Shown piece by piece: positions 53,490 through 64,000 of a stretch of 64,000 bases of DNA. The first letter of the stretch is position 1, and every line of letters starts with the position of its first letter. Both the position numbers and the translations under genes were made by a program. The DNA comes from Amaurobius ferox (Eukaryota; Arthropoda; Arachnida; Araneae; Amaurobiidae): positions 102,731,382-102,795,381 of the forward strand of contig OX578152.1 in assembly GCA_951213105.1 (NCBI GenBank), written 5' to 3'. The notes beneath the pieces were generated by a model. It saw nothing but the letters and a program-made list of their open reading frames with translations. It was not told the DNA's origin and did no database searches.

Positions 53490-53640
53490 TAAACCGTTAC
53501 TGCCCCAACCAGGAGTCGAACCCTGGATCTCCGAACTGGCTAGCTGATGCTCTACCGTTCAGCTACCGTTGGACGAAATTGCTAGCTCATATTGTCGAAG
53601 CGAACCCTGCAGACTCGGCGTTCTATATCACCTGGGATTT
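53490..53640 (-). mobile_element. tRNA-derived SINE head, reverse
   Basis: On the - strand TAGCTGAACGGTAGAGC is A-box-like and GGTTCGACTCC is a B box, about 40 bases apart. The acceptor ends pair imperfectly, so it is SINE-derived rather than a working tRNA. The non-tRNA part includes GTCGAAGCGAACCCTGCAGA. Confidence 0.6.
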
Positions 53641-53934
53641 GTGGAAAATGTAAAAAGCATTTTAGACCCGTCCCAATTTTTCCTCCCCCAGGGGGTGAAA
53701 TCAAAATTACGGCTTCATTCGGTTCTGTACCATGAACTATACTATAAGTGTACAAAAATGAAGTGTTCTAAATCACCGGGTTATTTATGGTTAGTAATTG
53801 CTGGATGGAGAGTTCTCGAACTGCACAAAGAAGTTAGAAAATTGTTGTATAGATAACGTGCAAATCAGTCGAAAATTTGAATACGAATTTTTTTCATGAC
53901 ATAATATTTTCCCTATTCAGATTCAGATTCTCTG

Positions 53935-55315
53935 TATTGTACGGAAGTACAAAACGTAAACAAAAACCTTTGATTTATATTTAAAATGAATATAATGTTT
54001 TTTCATGCGAGATTTAATGGGAAAATATATTTTTTTTGTTTCATGATAAAGGGAGAGTAACTGGATTTAACGAAGAACAGGAGAAAATCGTAAACTTCCG
54101 GCGTAAACTAAATTTGTACCAAATTGAAATGTTTAACATAATTTCCATATTTTTTTATTGTTCAATGACGTGGAAGAGTGTTTTAACATTTTCCTTCACA
54201 GGAAAACATGCATCTTTCTCGCCTTTTTTTTATTCAACAAACAAGAATTAAAAGATTTTCCAATCACTTTAAATTCTATTTAAAATTTAGGAATGGAACA
54301 GAACTTAAAATTTAACTCTTTGTGTTTCCTACAGCATACGTTTAGAGACTTTACTTTCAAATGCATGATATGCAGGTATTTTCCATCTCGAGTTTCGAAT
54401 AAAAATATTTGTTTCAATCTCGTGGTTACTGGATTGATTGTATGATTGAATTTTATTCATTTCATATTTGCATTTACACTAGTATTTAAGACTGTCAAAG
54501 ACAGAAAAAAACTAACATTCTTAAAAATTTTATTCATTTAGTAATATATAACGCTTAGAGTCGAAAACAGTTGTCTTAATCGAAAATTTGCTCAGTTATG
54601 TTCTAACCCTTGATCGATGCGATAAGTGTTCGTTCGTTCATTACTAATTCCCCCCGTGGTAAAAGGGCGCCTAAGCACCATGTCCACAAGACCCCCAGGG
54701 TATCCCATGGCGAAGGGGAGAAGATTTACAGCTTCACTTTTATAGAGGATCTCCGAAGGGCGGAAGTCTGACTTGTCCTCGACATGACAACATCCATGCC
54801 CGATGGTGGGATTCGAACCCGCAACCCGGCAATCCAGCGATCAGGCGCAAACGCATGCCTCTGACCGCTTGACCACCGGATCGGCACGATAAGTGTACCA
54901 AATTTCAGCTTTCTAGATGAAAAAAGGCTTCTGAGGGGGAGGGAGAGTCTGGAAATATATTTTGTTTACACCGGTGAAGCAATATAAAGTCAAACTTGTT
55001 TATTTCTGCCTGGTGGACATATCGTCCATGAGGCAGAAATACTAGGTGTGCATAATTGTAATAAGTGTGAAATAATAAGTGTTCAAATAATAATTGTGCA
55101 AAAGATATATAAGTGTTAAAAAATGCTGCCGTCTTGTTACCTGGAGGATCTGGAAAGAGTTTCGAAATATAAGAAGATATTTTATCCGCCTAGTTGCGAG
55201 AATTGAAAACCTGGCTTTGTTAAATTTTGCCCCATGACGGATGATGTAAGTGTGCAAATATCTTCTATGTCACCAGAGATTTGTGGATAATCTAGAAAAC
55301 CTTTTAGTATTAGTG
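53935..55315 (+). repeat. central unit 2
   Basis: TATTGTACGGAAGTACAAAA, then TTCATGATAAAGGGAGAGTA, GACGTGGAAGAGTGTTTTAA, and TACCTGGAGGATCTGGAAAG. About 1.1 kb once the SINE at 54630-54886 is removed. Confidence 0.6.
54630..54886 (-). mobile_element. second tRNA-derived SINE family, 257 bp, reverse
   Basis: On the - strand GGTGGTCAAGCGGTCAGAG is A-box-like and GGGTTCGAATCCC is a near-consensus B box. The 3' end carries an AACGAACGAAC-type tail. CGATAAGTGT at 54620-54629 is repeated at 54887-54896. Sister unit 1 shows the related unfilled phrase CGATATGATAAGTGTATT. It is unrelated to the 5S/tRNA SINE body. Confidence 0.75.
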
Positions 55316-56290
55316 TATTGTACGGAAGTACAAAATATAAATAAAAATTTTATATTTATATTTAAAATGAATATAATGTTGCTTTCATAGCAAAGCTACT
55401 TGGAAAATACATTTTCTTTTGTTTCATGATAAAAGGTGAGTAACTGGATTTAGCGAAGTGCAGGAGAAAATCGTAAACTTCAAATGGAAACTAGGTTTGC
55501 CCCAAAATGAAATGTTTAACATAATTCGCATATTTTCTTTGTTCAACGACGTGGAAGAGTGTTTTAATATTTTCCTTGACAGATAAACATATATCTTTCT
55601 CGCCTTTTCTATTCAACAAACAAGAATGACAAGATTTTCTAATCACTTTAAATTCTGCTTCTAAGCTCTATTTCATTCCTCAATTTTAAATTCATATCCT
55701 TGTGTCGCTTACTACTTTCAAATGGCTCAAATATGAGTATTTTTTCAACGCTAGTATGGAACAAAAATATTTGTTCGAAACTCATAATAAATGGTTTGAT
55801 TGTATGATGAATTTTATTCATTTTCATATTTGTGCTTTCATTAGTTTTTAAGCCTGCCAAAGACGGTCAAAACCCAACCGCTTAAAAATCACACTCTTAA
55901 AACTAGGGAAATACAGAAAATTAACACCCTTAAAAGGTAGGGTGCAAGTTTTGCTAATTGGTTTTAGTTTTTAATGTCGCGTCTGAAACAGTCTTCTTAA
56001 TAGAAAATTGGTTTAGTTAGGTTTTATTTCTTGGTATGCTATAAGTGTGCTAAATTTCAGTATGCTAAGTCACCTGGAGGCTTTTCATGCTCTCCCATTT
56101 TGTCTGTCCCCGAGAATCGAAACGTAAAATCCGGCTTTGTTAGTTTCTACCCCTTCTATACAAAAAAAGTGCAGAAACCTATTCTTCTGCATTAGAGGGA
56201 CTTTTCTGCATTAGAGGGACTTTTTAGGGTCTTCTAGATCAATAGGGAGCTTCTATATTCGGGAATAACTTGATTATATAGAACCGGTAA
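55316..56290 (+). repeat. central unit 3
   Basis: TATTGTACGGAAGTACAAAA, TTCATGATAAAAGGTGAGTA, GACGTGGAAGAGTGTTTTAA and an AAATCCGGCTTTGTTAG ending. More decayed at its 3' side than the others. Confidence 0.55.
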
Positions 56291-56807
56291 AAAGTCAAAA
56301 TTGCATAAATCTAACGCTCTGATATGTTGCGGATGAATTAAATCGCCGGGGTACATCATAGGCGAGCAATGGAGGAAGTGGTGTGATTATCGCTCAAATA
56401 TGATATATGTATGTTTTATTTAATTTTATTGAGAATTCATTACTTACTTCTGATGTAGACAATAATTTAAAAATGATGTAACAAATAAATTTTCAAAGAA
56501 TGGTGTTTAAGTGCAAGAATTGCTATCTATTATGAAAATAATTTGTGCTTATGCAAAACTCTTGCTTAAGCATACATATTATACACTGATTTTAGCTTGG
56601 AGTCTGCATTTATTATAAACCATTTACAGATATGAAAAACGTTAATATTGTACATTAAAAATGTTTCTATATACGACAGCTTAAATAACCAATTTAAAAC
56701 CTCACGAAAGTCCAGAAGGAACATATATGTTGTAAACAAACAAGGCTGGAAAATTCGGATGCTAAGGGAACTTTTTAACAGTTTCCAACATAATTAAAAA
56801 GCGTTTA

Positions 56808-58033
56808 TGACATTGGTCATTCTGTCTGTCCGTCCCTTCGCGCGATAGTTTCTGTTAAAATAACTTTATCGAAATGGCATTCAGTATGTCCTTGAGACAG
56901 TCTGTGGAATGCTTAGGAATGAAAATGAAAATCACCCAATAAATTTCTGATTTAACCCGGGTTGAAAAAATGAAATAGATTAAACCCTGTAAGGAATTTT
57001 ATTTAAATTAACCTACATGCAAATTAATCCTATATTTAATTTGAAGTTAACCCTATTTAAATTAACAATATATGGAAAATTTTAGGAAATATTCAAATTA
57101 TTACATAAAATGTGAAAAAAATTTTAGCAAAATATGTAGAATAGTTTTTTACATAAAAATCGGAATAATAATTACACCCATATTATATGCCGGCCGTCCA
57201 AATAGTTGCTCAAGTCCCCTGGATGAGTCGGACGGTCTGGGTCTTCAACCCATATTATATGAAGCGACCGCGTGATTCATTGAAAAATAAAATATGACTT
57301 CCATTTTTCCACTTCTACCGTAGATGTTTAAAGATCGTTTATATTTATATTTAGTATTCATCCATCATAAAACCGTTTTAAATTTGCATATTATTTATGT
57401 ATCTAAATTTCCTGTCAACGCAATTACAATATTTCTGATTTTAAATAATCACTAAACTTTTTTTATTCCTGCAATGAAGCCCAATTGTAGCGCTAACTTA
57501 TAGCATGCAGAATGTAAAAAAACAAAAAACAAGTGATTATAAGTTGAGTTGTATAAGAATTTTTGAATTTTTTACACCCAAACTAATTTAGCTCTGGAGT
57601 CTGGAATATAAGTAATATGAATGAAATATTCATTGATTTTACATAGAGCAGTAGACGATTTATAAAATGAAAAGGTTTGTCATGTTAAAACAATTTCGAA
57701 GAACTAATTTAAAATGAGATAAGCAAATAATGTAGTTTCTATAATTATGAAGTATTATAATTGTGACTTAATAGTAACTGCACAAGCATCGTAAACACTA
57801 TGCAAATTATGCTTGCAATGACGTCCTTTGAATGGAATTTATTTTGTATCTTTGCATTATCGTCGTCGATGAAGATTTACGTTTTCAAGTTTAATAAATT
57901 ATTGTAGTACTGTGATAATTTTTTTAAAATGTCAGCAATGAATGCAGCACAGTTTAGAGATATTCAAATAAAATTTTATTTCAGTTGGAAAGTGTTTCAT
58001 AACCAATGCTTTATGCATGATTGATATTTCTTG
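56808..58033 (-). repeat. right arm of the 8.1-kb element
   Basis: Inverted relative to 49934-51195. It carries the SINE tail at 57190-57247 as a later insertion. Confidence 0.65.
57190..57247 (+). mobile_element. 5'-truncated SINE tail, 14-bp target duplication
   Basis: CCGGCCGTCCAAATAGTTGC through GAGTCGGACGGTCTGGGTCT and TCA. ACCCATATTATATG at 57176-57189 is repeated at 57248-57261. The opposite arm of the large element shows the empty site. Confidence 0.85.
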
Positions 58034-58122
58034 ATTTTGGTCTCAAAAATTTAAAACGGAAAACAAAAAACTCTGCTGACGTTTCAGTCTTTGTAAGTTT
58101 AATGACATGTGTAGTAGGTAAC

Positions 58123-58126
<4 letters not shown>

Positions 58127-58164
<38 letters not shown>
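58127..58164. repeat. TA microsatellite
   Basis: (AT)n run of about 38 bases just outside the right arm of the 8.1-kb element. Confidence 0.9.
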
Positions 58165-58170
<6 letters not shown>

Positions 58171-58344
58171 AAATTAAAGCTATAAAGCAATTGAATTTCA
58201 TGATAATTATTTAGTATTTTCAAATTGTATTAAAATGCATATTCATCATTCCTTCTTTCTGCCATGCATTTGTAGTGTTTCAAGAACTATTTTATGACGT
58301 AAGAATTCCCTTTGCAGTATAAATGCATAAATCATGTTAAATTG

Positions 58345-60095
58345 CCCTCGAGTATAGAAGATCCAATAAGACAGAAACACACTATGCAATTATTATTTAA
58401 TTGATAACTTGAACCTCTACTTCTCATTTATCTGCAAAAATGTAGCAATATTGAATTTACTTTACACATAATTTATACCCTAATCCGATTGCAACATTTA
58501 CAAGTGACTCAGAACTAACAGACGTTATGCCCGAGTATAGAAGATCCAAAAAGACGAAAACACAAAAAGCAGTTATTATATAGATACTTCAATTAATTGA
58601 TAACTTTAACTGCTACTTCTCATTTATCTACAAAAATGTAGCAATATTTAATTTATTTCACACATAATTTATATCCTAGTCCGTTTGCAACATTCACAAG
58701 TGACTGAGCACTAACACAGTTCCTGGGTACAGAAGATCCGAAAAAACAAAAACACCCTAAACAATTATTACTTTCCTTATATACATAATGTATAAGGAAA
58801 GTATTGTGACGGGGTCGAAAATTCGAATTCGAGTTTTCGACGGGAGAACACGTTTCAAACATCCCTGATCACGAATCAAACATTTTTGAAGTGATGTCTG
58901 TGTGTGTTTGAAAGTATGTGTGTGTGTGTGTGAAAGTATGTGTGTGTATGTCAGTGAGTCTGTGAAGACGATAACTGACGAACGAATGGACCGATTCGAA
59001 CGAAATTTAGTACAAAAATTACAATCCGTAAACACTGGAAGCCTATTGTTTTTATTCGTAATCGAATATTCAGAACCCCCCTAAATTTTCGAGTGAAATT
59101 TTGAAAAAAATGCTAAAAAATCAAAATCGCTTATAAAGTTACGCAAATAGATATCTGGTATGTATTTTTTTCATTAGAAAACGATTGCCATAAATTTTAG
59201 AACGTTAACATAAAGCATTCTCGAGATATTGCACATTTTTAAAAAAAATTATCAAAAAGTCATATAAAATAAAAAAAATATTTCCTATTGAGAAACATGT
59301 TCACTTTTCATATGTAATACCATGCGATAAATGTGTGGATCTAGCTCGTGGATCTAGTGGATCTAGTGGATCATTCTCGTGGATCTAGCTCTTTCCATTC
59401 ATGAAAAAAGATACTTTGAGTAATACTTTTGTATTTGAACACCAATAGTCATTTATCTGCAGTAAGAATAACTTATTTCCTCGTCCATAACGCTTGGCGA
59501 GATTTTGGCAACTAATTTGGTGGAATATCACCAACTTGGCGACTTTTTTCAATGTTGCTAAATTAACGAAAAACTCGCCAAATGGATAAAAATGACGCAA
59601 AATCAACGAAAATGACGACTCATTGACGAAAATTCAATATCTTGGAAAGAATATAAATATCTACTATAATAAAAATCTATTTTTTTTACTTTAAAAGTAG
59701 TAAATTCATTGCATTATATAAGGAAAGTCATGTGCTGCCCACATCAGATTTTTATATAGATACGCCAGCTAATTGATAACTCGGAATGCTACTTCTCATT
59801 TATCTGCAAAAATGTAGCAATATTTAATATATTTCATTCATAATTTACACCCTAATCTGTTTGCAACATTTACAAGTGACTGAGCATCAACATAGTCCCT
59901 GGGTATAGAGGATCCGAAAACACAAAAACACTCTAAACAATTATTATACATATATGCTCCAGCTAATTGATAACTCGAACTGCTACTTCTCCTTTATCTA
60001 CAAAAATACAGCAGTAATTAATCTACATCACAAATAATTTTTAACCCAGTCCGCCTGCAACACTTACAAGTGAGTGAGCAGAAACACCATGTTAA
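58345..60095 (+). repeat. tandem array of four units of about 193 bp
   Basis: Unit starts are near 58345, 58529, 58725 and 59900 (GAGTATAGAAGATCC, GGGTACAGAAGATCC, GGGTATAGAGGATCC). Each unit contains TAATTGATAACT, TGCTACTTCTCATTTATCTG, CAAAAATGTAGCAATATT, and GCAACATTTACAAGTGACT. The third unit is split by a family A element at 58769-59752. Confidence 0.85.
58769..59752 (-). mobile_element. family A element inside the tandem array
   Basis: Full length: hairpin TACTTTCCTTATATACATAA, GT runs at 58897-58950, the motif cluster at 59490-59625, and the end GCTGCCCACATCAGATTTT. Around 59340-59390 GTGGATCTAGTGGATCTAGT shows a small local repeat. Array sister units reveal the empty site. Confidence 0.88.
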
Positions 60096-60413
60096 ATTCT
60101 TTCAGGAAGTACCAGTAACTACTAATTACTTTCAGCCAAATGATCACTCCATTAATACGCTTCAGGAAACGACAAAGGAAATTTGTACTTCGTATATACA
60201 TAGATAAACTTTCCTCAGAAGATAAATGTTTTGTTCGTCATGATTTTCCACTCTTTTTAATCAACGGTTTAAATTAGAACCGAAATTATTTCCTTCTATG
60301 CAAAGCAATTCAACTGAATGATTGAAACAACTGATTCGATATAAACGTATACAGTTTTGCAACTTATCTGATACAATCATAGTACATATAGTACATTAAA
60401 TCATTAATCAATA
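60096..60413. other. no recognised feature
   Basis: Spacer between the array and the family B copy. Confidence 0.4.
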
Positions 60414-61160
60414 AAAATCAGATGTGGGCAGCACATAACTTTCCCTGCAGACTTATATCCACGTTCTCCATATTTTAATTACATTTAATGCACATTTAAT
60501 TCAATTTTCGTTTTCATTTGGTAGCTGGACTTATTTTCAAAGGTGGCGTAGAGAAAATACGAAAAAACTAAAATATCTAGAGAACGGCTGGCCCTAATAT
60601 TGAATATTTGAGCGAAATAAATTGATATATTTGAGCATACGTAGTTTTTATTTTAGATTTTGGCGATTTTTGCGGGCCATTTTGCAAAAAAAAGGCAGGT
60701 TATTTTTTCCGAATCGTACCAAAATCTAATCAGCACCAGGGCGACCCACAAGGGACTCATCTGGCGAATTTTGTGAAGTTTGGTCCATTAGTTTTTCAGC
60801 TAGAGTGGATGCAGGCTTTTGCGGGCCATTTCGCAAAAAAAGGCGAGTTCTTTTATCCCAAATCGTACCCAAAACTAATCAGCACCAGGTTCGCCCACAA
60901 GTGACTTAGCTATCAAATTTTATGAAATTCGGTCAATTAGTTTTTTTAGTTAGAGTGGATACAAAATATTCACAGAACGACAGACAGACACACAAACACA
61001 TAGACACACAGACAGACACACACACAGACGTCACGCTAAATATAGTTTTTTCGTATTCTAGAGATCTCGAAACACTTAGATCCGTCAAAAACTCGAGTTG
61101 CGATTTTCGGCATGAATCCAATACTTTCCCCATACATTACCATGTATTGCAGGGAAAACA
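60414..61160 (+). mobile_element. family B element
   Basis: Start CAGATGTGGGCAGCACATAA with left terminal repeat TTTCCCTGCA. Two internal units of about 147 bases (GGGCCATTTTGC, AATCAGCACCAGG). CAGACAGACACACA microsatellite, CGTCACGCTAAATATAG, TCCGTCAAAAACTCGAG, and an end in GTATTGCAGGGAAAA. Noncoding. Confidence 0.7.
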
Positions 61161-62185
61161 AAAATAAATGAATGAAAATATAAAAATGTTTTAAATGTAT
61201 GTTTGAAAAATTATTTAGAAATGATTTTGATTCGCAATTCGTTTTTAACAATACTATGCCAAATAATTTCTTCTGTAACAATTCTATTGTCGATTCCTAC
61301 TAATTTGATAGTGATCTACAACTTTGTAATTGACATTCTTCTTCTATTTCTCTCAGTTGATGAATTCAGCATCTCAACTTCAAAATTTTCCGCTAGAAGG
61401 CGCTGCAATCACTTTTATTCCACCGAGCAGGGTCACATTATTATAGATAGACCTAACGTGCTCACGCATGTAATTTCCTTACAAAATTATTGGAGTGCTT
61501 AAAAATTTTCCTAGGAACTCTATATGTTATCGTGCATTCGAGAAATGCCAAAATGTAAAATAAAATTAATGAAAAAACTTCAGTAAACTTGCTTTCCTTA
61601 AAATATTACAAATGTGGTTAAAATATCCAGTCATTTATTTCAAATTCAAATATTGAAAAAAAGTGCATTTCAAATTATCTAGTGCATTTATTTCATGGAT
61701 TGCAGATTGCAAGTGCGGTTGCAGACTCCAAACGTCTATGTCAAACTCAAAAGAGGCTTGTTAGAAAAATTGTATTTTAGATTTTCTCCTGACAAGGAAG
61801 ATTTTTTTATATTAGTTTTAACGAACATTTTGCGTATCTCGCAAATCTTGTCATGTCTGTGACAAGTTAAAAAGGTTCCAAGATGTTCTCAACACGTCAA
61901 CAAAAATTTCGAAACCATTTTCTGCTTCGTTGAGTAGAATAACATTATAAAAAGGGGAAAGTGCGTTTGAAATTTTATATTTTTGAAAATATTTCTCTTT
62001 AATGTTTAATAATTCAAATTTCATATTTAGAATGTCTGCATTATTAATACTCTTTGTACATAATTTGATAGTAAATACAAAATACACCACCATAACTTTG
62101 AGGTGTGACGTTATCAGTTAAAGAACATTACAACTAAGTTAAAAGGGGTTTCCAGTCGTGATACAATATTTTTTTAAAGCTATTA
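61161..62185. other. unidentified repeat and spacer
   Basis: 61435-61560 (TAGACCTAACGTGCTCACGC, ATTTCCTTACAAAATTATTG) is a diverged relative of 18385-18490. A 99-aa frame at 61203-61502 crosses it without a known domain. Confidence 0.35.
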
Positions 62186-63119
62186 TAAAAAATCTGATGT
62201 GGGTAACACATGGCTTTCCTTATATAATGCAATGAATGTAAAAAAAAATTTACAGTAAAAAAAAATAGGTTTTTCTTATAGTAGATACTTATATTCTTTC
62301 CAAGATATTGAATTCTCGACAATTAGAAGTCATTTTTATTGATTTAGCGTCATTGTAATCCATTTCGCGAGATTTTCGTTAATTTGGCAACATTTCAAAA
62401 AGTCGCCAAGTTGGTAACATTCCGCCAAATTCGTCGCCAAAATCTCGCCAAGCGTTATGGACGGCGAAATAAGTTATTCTTATAGCAGATAAATGACTAT
62501 TGACGTTCAAATAAAAAAGTATTACTCAAAGTATCTTTTCTCATGAATGGAACGAGCTAGATCCACGAGAATGATGTCACCCAATTTATCGCACGATATT
62601 AGATATGAAAAGTGAATATGTTTCTCAACAGTTAATATTTTTTTTAATTTATGAGATTTTTTGATGAATTTATTTGACAAATGTGCAGTATCTCGAGAAC
62701 GGTTCATGCTAGCGTTCTAAAGCTTGTGTCAATCGTTTTCTAATAAAAAATTACATAATAAATGACTATTTGCGTAACTTTATTAAAGGTTTTGATTTTT
62801 TGATGATTTTTTCAAAATTTCACTCAAAAATTTAAGAGAGTTCTGAACATTCGATTACGTTTAAAAACAATAGGCTTCCAATATTCATGGATTGTGATTT
62901 TTGTACCAAATTTCATTCAAATCGCTCAATTCGTTTGTAAGGTATCGTCTCCACAGACTCACTGACACACACACACACACAGACATAACCTCAAAAATGT
63001 AAAAATGTTTGATTCGTGATCAGGGATGCTTGAAACGTGCTCTCCTGTTGAAACCTCGAATTCGAATTTTCGACCCCGTCACAATACTTTCCTTATATAT
63101 TATTTATATAAGGAAAGTA
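62186..63119 (+). mobile_element. family A element, full length
   Basis: Start TGATGTGGGTAACACATGGC, motif cluster at 62340-62455, GCACGATATTAGATATGAAA, CAAATTTCATTCAAATCGC module, CA run at 62965-62980, CGACCCCGTCACAATAC and hairpin end ATAAGGAAAGTA. Confidence 0.85.
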
Positions 63120-63269
63120 AAAATTAGTATTATATCGATTTTAGAATATTTTAATACTATTTCTACAAGTTTTATTTCCACATATACCGTATAAAATGCT
63201 CTCACCGGAGTCTTTTTTGAAAATCAGACGGAAAAAACACCCGTACAGACAACCTTTCCTATAATGTGA

Positions 63270-63811
63270 AACTAGGGTTGCGATATGCAGAAGTTCTGGA
63301 AGGTTGCTATATTTGGCTATTTATCGCCAAGTTGGCAGCAAATGGCGACTTTTCGAAAGTTCGAGAAATATCTCGAAATAACCGATATTCTAAGAAGTAC
63401 GAGAAACTTCTAGAAGTTTCTACAGGAAGTATACAAAAGGAGTCATCACTCAGTTGGTGAGCAGTTGATGTTATACTAGCTACATTGATCTGTGACAGGA
63501 AAAATATTAACAATTCTCAAAACACACTGAATTGTGTTTTGAGAATAGTAGCTGCCGTTCTGGGAAATTAGGTGCGTCAATCTTTTGAAAAGAGTTTCCT
63601 CTGTTTTGTGAAGTTAGTGGAATATTTATTTGCTGTTTTACTGTACCTGATAGGTGTTTAGTGATCTTGTTAGATAGTTCTCGAGCTATTTGCTGTATAT
63701 TGTTTCTGTTTATGCTGTGCTTTTAAATAAACGTGTTAGTTATCCAGATATTTGGAACTCATTCTTTTATCTTGACCGTTCACCTACAATATCGGATGAT
63801 ATATCGTAACA
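63270..63811 (+). repeat. LTR-like repeat copy 4
   Basis: TTATCGCCAAGTTGGCAGCA, AGTATACAAAAGGAGTCATC, TTTGCTGTTTTACTGTACCT, AAATAAACGTGTTAGTTATC, ending TATATCGTAACA. It contains a local duplication around TTTTGAGAATAGTA and GTTTCCTCTGTTTTGTGAAG. Confidence 0.55.
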
Positions 63812-64000
63812 TTACGCACTTTCATATAAAACAAGAAATTTAGGAAATATACTTCATATAGTGGCGAATGACGTGTGTACTTTATTTTTCCCGGAATTAT
63901 TAAGTCTGTTTCTTTTGTTTTCAAATTTTTAATAATAAGAATTTTCGAAAAAACAACAACTCAGAAGTGATATCTCCAGAATAGGAAATGAAAATACTTA
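63812..64000. other. no recognised feature
   Basis: AT-rich end of the window. Confidence 0.4.

Larger units (their letters stand above)
49934..58033. mobile_element. 8.1-kb element with arms of about 1.25 kb in inverted repeat
   Basis: The outer ends CAAGAAAGATCGATCATGCT (49934) and AGCATGATTGATATTTCTTG-like sequence (ending 58033) begin arms that remain alignable for over 1.2 kb. Centre landmarks include ATCGCTTCATATAAGGTGTA against its counterpart near 57260, TAATTTGAATATTACCTAAA against 57080, and AACGGGCAGGCAGACAGACA against 56825. The 5.6-kb middle holds three related units of about 1 kb plus inserted SINEs, with no recognisable protein. A large non-autonomous DNA transposon is my reading. 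Two separate inverted copies of a shorter element is the alternative. Confidence 0.5.

Noticed and set aside
53503..53573. A functional tRNA gene on the - strand
   Set aside because: A and B boxes are present but the acceptor stem pairs poorly and the sequence continues into repeat DNA also seen at 52570; treated as a SINE head.
58769..59752. A clear TA target duplication for family A
   Set aside because: TA can be read at both junctions here, but other copies (for example 3647 and 42362) lack TA on the left, so it is not a family rule.
58345..60095. CRISPR-like array
   Set aside because: Units are about 193 bp, repeated along their whole length with no unique spacers; an ordinary tandem repeat in eukaryotic DNA.

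Overview
The window looks like transposon-dense, AT-rich arthropod nuclear DNA, most probably chelicerate and plausibly spider. That assignment is inference from the style of the repeats: an I-type LINE, a CACTGCTGGCC-type Tc1 element, 5S/tRNA-headed SINEs with CAA tails, and abundant CA/GT microsatellites. I find no convincing host protein-coding gene, no functional tRNA gene and no bacterial-style operon. Almost everything recognisable is mobile or derived from mobile DNA.

The best-supported coding locus is a complete, apparently intact non-LTR retrotransposon at 20399-26287 on the + strand. It has a 5' UTR, ORF1 (three zinc knuckles) and ORF2 (endonuclease, reverse transcriptase, RNase H, C-terminal Cys/His motif). 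The two ORFs share one base in a TAATG stop-start. A perfect 12-bp target-site duplication flanks the element, which sits inside an older dispersed repeat called here family A. Other coding remnants are a frameshifted Tc1 transposase (30368-31406), two LINE reverse-transcriptase fragments on the - strand (about 5245-5594 and 48655-48905) and the C-terminus of a mariner-like transposase (5815-6060, -).

Family A is a noncoding element of about 0.95 kb that occurs about a dozen times (for example 3647-4612, 28365-29314, 43253-45165, 44134-45097, 45781-46749, 58769-59752, 62186-63119). It starts near TGATGTGGGCAGCACAT, carries a CA microsatellite and ends in a hairpin. Family B (11611-12792, 60414-61160, terminal pieces at 35585-35897) has the same start but a different interior and different terminal inverted repeats. 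Both have features expected of non-autonomous Helentron-type rolling-circle elements; that is a hypothesis.

SINEs form a second system. One shared body with a CAA-ending tail is joined to a tRNA-like head (14355-14639, 36787-37081) or to a 5S rRNA-derived head (6980-7360). There is also a chimeric dimer of the two forms (15656-16194), and there are short 5'-truncated tails with perfect target duplications (9344-9410, 57190-57247).

Layout: 1-6350 holds old family A relics, LINE and mariner fragments. 6.9-16.2 kb holds SINEs plus an LTR-like repeat interrupted by family B. 16.2-20 kb is mostly unidentified. 20-27 kb holds the LINE inside family A. 27.3-32.5 kb holds a tandem repeat split by a long-TIR element, then the Tc1 element. 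32.5-42.3 kb is sparse, with SINEs and a 275-bp tandem duplication. 42.4-46.7 kb is a cluster of nested and inverted family A copies. 46.8-49.9 kb holds a piggyBac-type MITE, a pogo-type end, a reverse-transcriptase fragment and an LTR-like repeat. 49.9-58.0 kb appears to be one 8.1-kb element with inverted-repeat arms of about 1.25 kb, bearing internal tandem units and nested SINEs. 58.3-60.1 kb is a 4-copy array of about 193-bp units with a family A copy in the third. 60.4-64 kb holds family B, family A and an LTR-like repeat.
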